Below are positions 60,345 through 64,000 of a DNA stretch of 64,000 nt, piece by piece. The DNA is from Labrys sedimenti (lineage in GTDB: Bacteria; Pseudomonadota; Alphaproteobacteria; Rhizobiales; Labraceae): NCBI RefSeq assembly GCF_034424805.1, contig NZ_JAXOUF010000002.1, forward strand, positions 620,001 through 684,000. Direction: 5' to 3'. The translations under genes were made by a program, and so were the position numbers. The notes beneath the pieces were generated by a model that was given only the letters and a program-made list of their open reading frames with translations, made no database searches and was not told the DNA's origin. How positions within the stretch are numbered: position 1 is the first letter of the stretch; each line of letters starts with the position of its first letter.

Positions 60345-61150
60345 CACATTTTGTACTCACATATGGTGCGGACAAGGATAAGCGTCTTCCCCATTTTCTG
60401 AAAGGTTCTTTGACGCCTGTCAAAGTGAAGAAATATGATCAAGTTACAAGGGATACGCTTGCACCTTATTGGGATGAAAAGAAAAGTATTTTTAAATTTA
60501 AAAAAGATCTTTTTTTTATTTCCAGAGAGAAGCTTGTAGATGTCGATTTTTACCCTGTTGCAGATGGTTTTTTGGCATCAAAAGCATTTGTCGATATCTT
60601 GTTAACATTCGCGAGCAATTCGGTTCAATTGACTGATGTTGAGATGTTAAATGAAGCTGGGATATCCAATTCCAAGCAAGAAATGAAGTTTTGCCAAATC
60701 ATTGATGTTAAGCAAGTTTGTGATTTGGCTAGAATGGATATTAATGGAGCGTATCATAAAGAAATTGACGGCCCTAACGCTGTCGAGGAGCAGAATGGTA
60801 TAAAAGTTGTCACTTCGGCGGCGTATATAATTTTGGATAAAAATATTCCGAATGTTACTCGCTCATGTGACATTCCATCACTGATGGCTTTAGTGTCTCA
60901 AGATGTGCGGGACGCTTGTACGGGAGAAGGTCTGCGAGGTCCTTATTTTGTGCCGGTGGATCAGGTGATGGTTGTTGATTTTATGTTAGGTAGCGGTCAA
61001 AGCTTTTCTAAAACCACCCCTCGTTGGCAAGAGCGCAGTGTTGTTGAACTTTGGGGACGTGAAGTAAGTCGTGAGAATTTCTTCGATCCCCACTCTGTTG
61101 GTGCGCAGAAAACGCTTGAAAGCCTTTTGAAACAATTCGACACGGAATGA
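60341..61150 (+). CDS. Probable immunity protein to the Rhs-AHH toxin (Imm11-like)
   Basis: A 269-residue cytosolic protein encoded immediately after the Rhs toxin gene, with overlapping stop/start (ATGA at 60341). It is conspicuously AT-rich compared with the tss genes, as is typical of immunity genes. The arrangement of KAFVDILLTFASNSVQLTDVEML and, later, CDIPSLMALVSQDVRDACTGEGLRGPYFVPVDQV resembles the Imm11/DUF1629 immunity family, though this is by eye. A GTG at 60335 is a less likely start. It would protect the producer and kin from the AHH nuclease. Confidence 0.75.
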   Translation: MTHFVLTYGADKDKRLPHFLKGSLTPVKVKKYDQVTRDTLAPYWDEKKSIFKFKKDLFFISREKLVDVDFYPVADGFLASKAFVDILLTFASNSVQLTDVEMLNEAGISNSKQEMKFCQIIDVKQVCDLARMDINGAYHKEIDGPNAVEEQNGIKVVTSAAYIILDKNIPNVTRSCDIPSLMALVSQDVRDACTGEGLRGPYFVPVDQVMVVDFMLGSGQSFSKTTPRWQERSVVELWGREVSRENFFDPHSVGAQKTLESLLKQFDTE

Positions 61151-61151
61151 A

Positions 61152-61167
61152 CCAAGCCGAGGCTTGG
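61152..61167 (+). terminator. Short stem-loop after the immunity gene
   Basis: CCAAGCC-GA-GGCTTGG directly follows the immunity stop codon, with only a modest T content afterwards (GGGCTGCATTT). It is a weak candidate terminator of the effector operon. Confidence 0.35.
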
Positions 61168-61349
61168 GCTGCATTTCACACGGGTAACCGCTAAAGTGAG
61201 ATAGCAGTGGGCTCCCAACAATCTGACCCGGTATGCTGAGCGCCGAACTGGCCGTTTAGGACATGTTCACCCCACTTCCCCTATTCCCCGGCCTCGCGCA
61301 TGATGGCGTGCGCCTTTCCGGTGCCCATCATGCCAGCAGGGAAACAACC

Positions 61350-63014
61350 ATGCCGAACCAGCCCTCCGATGCCATCAGCGCCTTCGGGCCGGACTTTCCG
61401 TTTGCCTATGACGAATGGCTGGCCCATCCGGCCGGGCTCGGGGCGGTGCCGGCCGACAAGCATGGCAAACGGGTTGCCATCATCGGGGCGGGGGCGGCCG
61501 GGCTGGTAGCCGGCTATGAGCTGATGCGCCTCGGTTTGAGGCCGGTGCTCTATGAATCGGCGCGGCTCGGCGGGCGGCTGCGCTCGCAGCGCTTCGAGGG
61601 CACGGACGGCATCATCGCCGAGCTCGGCGGCATGCGCTTTCCGATCTCCTCGCGCGGCTTCTATCACTATGTCGACAAGCTCGGGCTGGAGACGCGGGAC
61701 TTTCCCAATCCGCTCACCCCGGCGGCCGGCTCCACCGTGATCGACCTGGAGGGCGAGACCCTCTATGCCCGTACGCTGGACGATCTGCCGCCGCTCTACC
61801 GGGAGGTCGCCGACGCCTATCACCAGGCGCTGGAAGAAGGGGCCCAGTTCTCGGCCCTGCAGGCGGCGATGCGGGCGCGCGATGCCAAGCGCATCAAGGA
61901 GATCTGGGATCCGATCGTGCGCGAATGGGACGAGCGCACCTTCTATGATTTCGTGGTGTCGTCGCAGGCCTTCCGCAAGCTCTCCTTCCGCCATCGCGAG
62001 GTGTTCGGGCAGGTCGGCTTCGGCACCGGCGGCTGGGATTCGGATTTTCCCAATTCGATGCTGGAGATCCTGCGCGTCAATCTCGGCGCCTTCGACGACG
62101 AGCAGCGCTATGTCGTCGGCGGGGTCGAGCAGGTGGCGCAGGGCCTGTGGCAGAAGGCGCCGGAAAAGCTGGCGCATTGGCCCGCCGGCACCACGCTGGC
62201 CGGGCTCAATGCCGGCGCCACCAAAGGGCGGGCCCAGGCGATCGCCCATAATGGCAAGGGCGGTTTTGCCGTGACCGACCAATGGGGCAACCGCGACGAT
62301 TATGATGCCGTGGTCGTCACCTGCCAGAGCCATCTGCTCACCACCTCGATCGCCGCCGAGGAGAACCTGTTCGACCAGAAGCTGTGGATGGCGCTCGACC
62401 GCACCCGCTACATGCAGGCGGCCAAGACCTTCATCATGGTCGACCGTCCCTTCTGGAAGGACAAGGACCCGGCCACTGGCCGCGACGTGCTGTCGATGAC
62501 GCTGACCGACCGCATCACCCGCGGCACCTATCTGTTCGACAATGGCGAGGGCAAGCCGGGCGTGATCTGCCTGTCCTATTCCTGGATGACCGATGCGCTG
62601 AAGGTGCTGCCGCTGCCGGCCGAGCGGCGGGTGGAGCTCGCCCTTTCGGCCCTCGGCAAGATCTATCCCGGGCTCGATATCGCCAGCCATATCATCGGTT
62701 CGCCGATCTGCGTGAGCTGGGAGGCCGACGAGAACTTCCTCGGCGCCTTCAAGGGCGCGCTGCCGGGGCATTACCGCTACAATCATCGCATGTACGGTCA
62801 TTTCATGCAGGCCGACCTGCCGGAGACCCAGCGCGGCATCTTCATGGCCGGCGACGGCGTGAGCTGGACGCCGGCCTGGGTCGAGGGCGCGGTGCAGACG
62901 GCGCTCAATGCTGTCTGGGGCGTGATGACCCATCTCGGCGGCCGCTCGCCGGCCGAAAATCCCGGCCCCGGCGATCTCTATCCCACGCTGAAGCCGGTCG
63001 ATCTCGGAGATTGA
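61350..63014 (+). CDS. Flavin monoamine oxidase / tryptophan 2-monooxygenase-like
   Basis: A 554-residue FAD-dependent amine oxidase. The dinucleotide-binding motif VAIIGAGAAGLVAGYELMRLG and the downstream YESARLGGRLRSQRF are at the N-terminus; the C-terminal FMAGDGVSWTPAWVEGAVQTALNAV binds the flavin. Length and the GGMRFPISSRGFYHYVDKLGL segment match bacterial tryptophan 2-monooxygenase (IaaM; 557 residues in Pseudomonas savastanoi), which makes indole-3-acetamide. The start at 61350 has AGGGAAA about seven bases upstream; a longer reading to 61263 is rejected. No amidase for the second IAA step is nearby. A general L-amino acid oxidase is an alternative. Confidence 0.85.
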   Translation: MPNQPSDAISAFGPDFPFAYDEWLAHPAGLGAVPADKHGKRVAIIGAGAAGLVAGYELMRLGLRPVLYESARLGGRLRSQRFEGTDGIIAELGGMRFPISSRGFYHYVDKLGLETRDFPNPLTPAAGSTVIDLEGETLYARTLDDLPPLYREVADAYHQALEEGAQFSALQAAMRARDAKRIKEIWDPIVREWDERTFYDFVVSSQAFRKLSFRHREVFGQVGFGTGGWDSDFPNSMLEILRVNLGAFDDEQRYVVGGVEQVAQGLWQKAPEKLAHWPAGTTLAGLNAGATKGRAQAIAHNGKGGFAVTDQWGNRDDYDAVVVTCQSHLLTTSIAAEENLFDQKLWMALDRTRYMQAAKTFIMVDRPFWKDKDPATGRDVLSMTLTDRITRGTYLFDNGEGKPGVICLSYSWMTDALKVLPLPAERRVELALSALGKIYPGLDIASHIIGSPICVSWEADENFLGAFKGALPGHYRYNHRMYGHFMQADLPETQRGIFMAGDGVSWTPAWVEGAVQTALNAVWGVMTHLGGRSPAENPGPGDLYPTLKPVDLGD

Positions 63015-63034
63015 AGAGAAGATCCACTCAGGCG

Positions 63035-63114
63035 GTCATTGCGAGCGCAGCGAAGCAATCCATGAGTGCAAGCAGCGTGCCTCACCAAGATTGCTTCGCT
63101 GCGCTCGCAATGAC
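63035..63114. repeat. REP-like palindrome (GTCATTGCGAG type)
   Basis: Perfect 26-base inverted arms (63035-63060 starting GTCATTGCGAGCGCAGCG, and 63089-63114 ending CGCTCGCAATGAC) with a 28-base loop, in the gap between the convergent monooxygenase and LysR genes. Palindromes with this core are scattered through many alphaproteobacterial genomes. It may also act as a transcription terminator structure. Confidence 0.85.
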
Positions 63115-63173
63115 GGCATGTTGGTGGTGGGTCTGCTGTAGGCCGGCCTCCCGACAAGGCCTCGACTGCCCGT

Positions 63174-64000
63174 TCATCCCTCCTGAAAGAAGCCAGCGAT
63201 GCGCGCGCGCAGCCACTGATGGGCGGGATCGCCCTGGCGGCGCGGGTGCCAGATCTGGGTGAAGGGCACGGCAGGCAGGGCGTACGGGGGCTCGAACAGG
63301 CAAAGGCCGTCGGCCCCGATCGAGGCCGGCAGGATGCCGCGCGCCACGGTCAGGATGATGTCCGTGCCGACGATCAGGCGGGGCGCCACTCCCCAATGCG
63401 GCAGGGTGAGGCAGATCCGCCGCTTGTGGCCAAGCGCGGCGAGCGTGCGGTCGATCTCGTTCTCGACATCGGCGCGCAGCGCTACCAGCGCATGTGGGCG
63501 GGCGAGATAGGAAGCAAGGTCGAGCCCGCCGGAGGGCGGCAGGCCCGCCCCATCGGCGAGGCAGACATAGCGGTCCTCGAACAGGAGGACGCGGGCCAAC
63601 TGCTCGCCGAGATCGGGAAACACGCCGAAGGCAATGTCGATTTCGCCATCGAGGATCTGGGCCGCCATCGCCTCCCGGCTCGCCTGGGTGACGAGGAGGT
63701 TGCAGCGCGGTGCTTCGGCCCGCAGCAGCGGCACGAGCCTCGGCAGCAGCACGGCGGTGCCATAGTCCGACATCGCCAGCCGGAAGGTGCGCTGCTCGCT
63801 CGCGGGGTCGAAGCCGGCCGGGGCCAGCAGATGGCGCATGCGATCGAGCGCCTCGCCGAGATGAGGCTGGATCTCGAGTGCCCGCGCCGTCGGCCTGAGG
63901 CTGCCGCCCTGGCGCGTCAGCAGAGGGTCGTCGAGCAGCAGGCGCAGTCGCGCCAGGGCATGGCTGACGGCCGGCTGGCTCTTGTTCAGGCGCAAGGCCG
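63174..64000 (-). CDS. LysR-family regulator, 5' end outside window
   Basis: The C-terminal 275 residues of a LysR regulator. The visible part begins inside the helix-turn-helix (ALRLNKSQPAVSHALARLRLLLDDPLLTRQGG), so about 20-25 residues lie beyond the window. The effector domain is typical, with FRLAMSDYGTAVLLPRLVPLLRAEAP and DGEIDIAFGVFPDLGEQL; the first segment resembles the NodD/LinR/PnbR subgroup. It is convergent with the monooxygenase gene. Its target lies presumably outside the window. Confidence 0.88.
   Translation of the reverse strand, partial: ALRLNKSQPAVSHALARLRLLLDDPLLTRQGGSLRPTARALEIQPHLGEALDRMRHLLAPAGFDPASEQRTFRLAMSDYGTAVLLPRLVPLLRAEAPRCNLLVTQASREAMAAQILDGEIDIAFGVFPDLGEQLARVLLFEDRYVCLADGAGLPPSGGLDLASYLARPHALVALRADVENEIDRTLAALGHKRRICLTLPHWGVAPRLIVGTDIILTVARGILPASIGADGLCLFEPPYALPAVPFTQIWHPRRQGDPAHQWLRARIAGFFQEG

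Noticed and set aside
1..64000. CRISPR arrays, insertion sequences or transposases
   Set aside because: No regularly spaced repeats, cas genes, transposase motifs or terminal inverted repeats flanking an ORF were seen.

Overview
The window is a GC-rich chromosomal segment, and its gene content and intergenic repeats point to an alphaproteobacterium of the order Hyphomicrobiales (Rhizobiales). Supporting signs are a MarR / response regulator / histidine kinase operon next to ilvE (PetP-PetR-like), an alphaproteobacterial-type ornithine decarboxylase, CTTCTCCC-type and GTCATTGCGAG-type palindromic repeats, and a type VI secretion (T6SS) locus in the same gene order as the Agrobacterium imp/hcp operons. 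The genus cannot be fixed from the sequence alone.

Positions 1-26150 are ordinary chromosome: the end of csaA; thiolase, alpha/beta hydrolase and TetR; the MarR/RR/HK operon; ilvE; an aldo/keto reductase with divergent LysR; an ArsR-SRPBCC-DHFR-like operon behind a clear palindrome; a Zn/Cd efflux P-type ATPase divergent from a MerR/CadR-like regulator with a textbook operator; LysR/RidA/SDR; ornithine decarboxylase; a secreted protein coupled to RNase T2; LtrA and RlmJ; and a ROK regulator next to an SDR/cupin pair. A family of two-hairpin repeats sits in the petP-ilvE gap and again just upstream of the ROK gene. tRNA-Gln(UUG) and tRNA-Pro(CGG) lie at 26289-26585, followed by a solitary polysaccharide-export-like lipoprotein.

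Positions 28231-61150 hold a complete T6SS. A 14-gene minus-strand operon runs tssA-tssB-tssC-tssC40-tagJ-tssE-tssF-tssG-fha-tssK-tssL-tssM-tagF/pppA-ppkA. The divergent plus-strand cluster is tssH(clpV)-hcp-orphan-vgrG-DUF2169-PAAR-like-Rhs toxin-immunity. The baseplate, sheath, membrane complex and ClpV recycling ATPase are all present. A threonine-phosphorylation switch is suggested by the kinase PpkA, the FHA protein and a Thr14 in the TssL N-terminus, but the PppA phosphatase half of the TagF-PppA fusion has lost key metal-binding residues. The payload is a 1592-residue Rhs protein ending in an AHH-type nuclease, followed by an overlapping AT-rich immunity gene.

Positions 61350-64000 hold a tryptophan-2-monooxygenase-like flavoenzyme, a REP-like palindrome and the 3' part of a LysR regulator. 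The most unusual items are the possible pseudophosphatase in TagF-PppA, a tssC40 with an apparent 5' frameshift, an unrecognised protein between hcp and vgrG, a long Ala/Gly-rich insert in VgrG, the Rhs-AHH cassette, and structured repeats with compensatory changes in the ilvE and ROK leaders.
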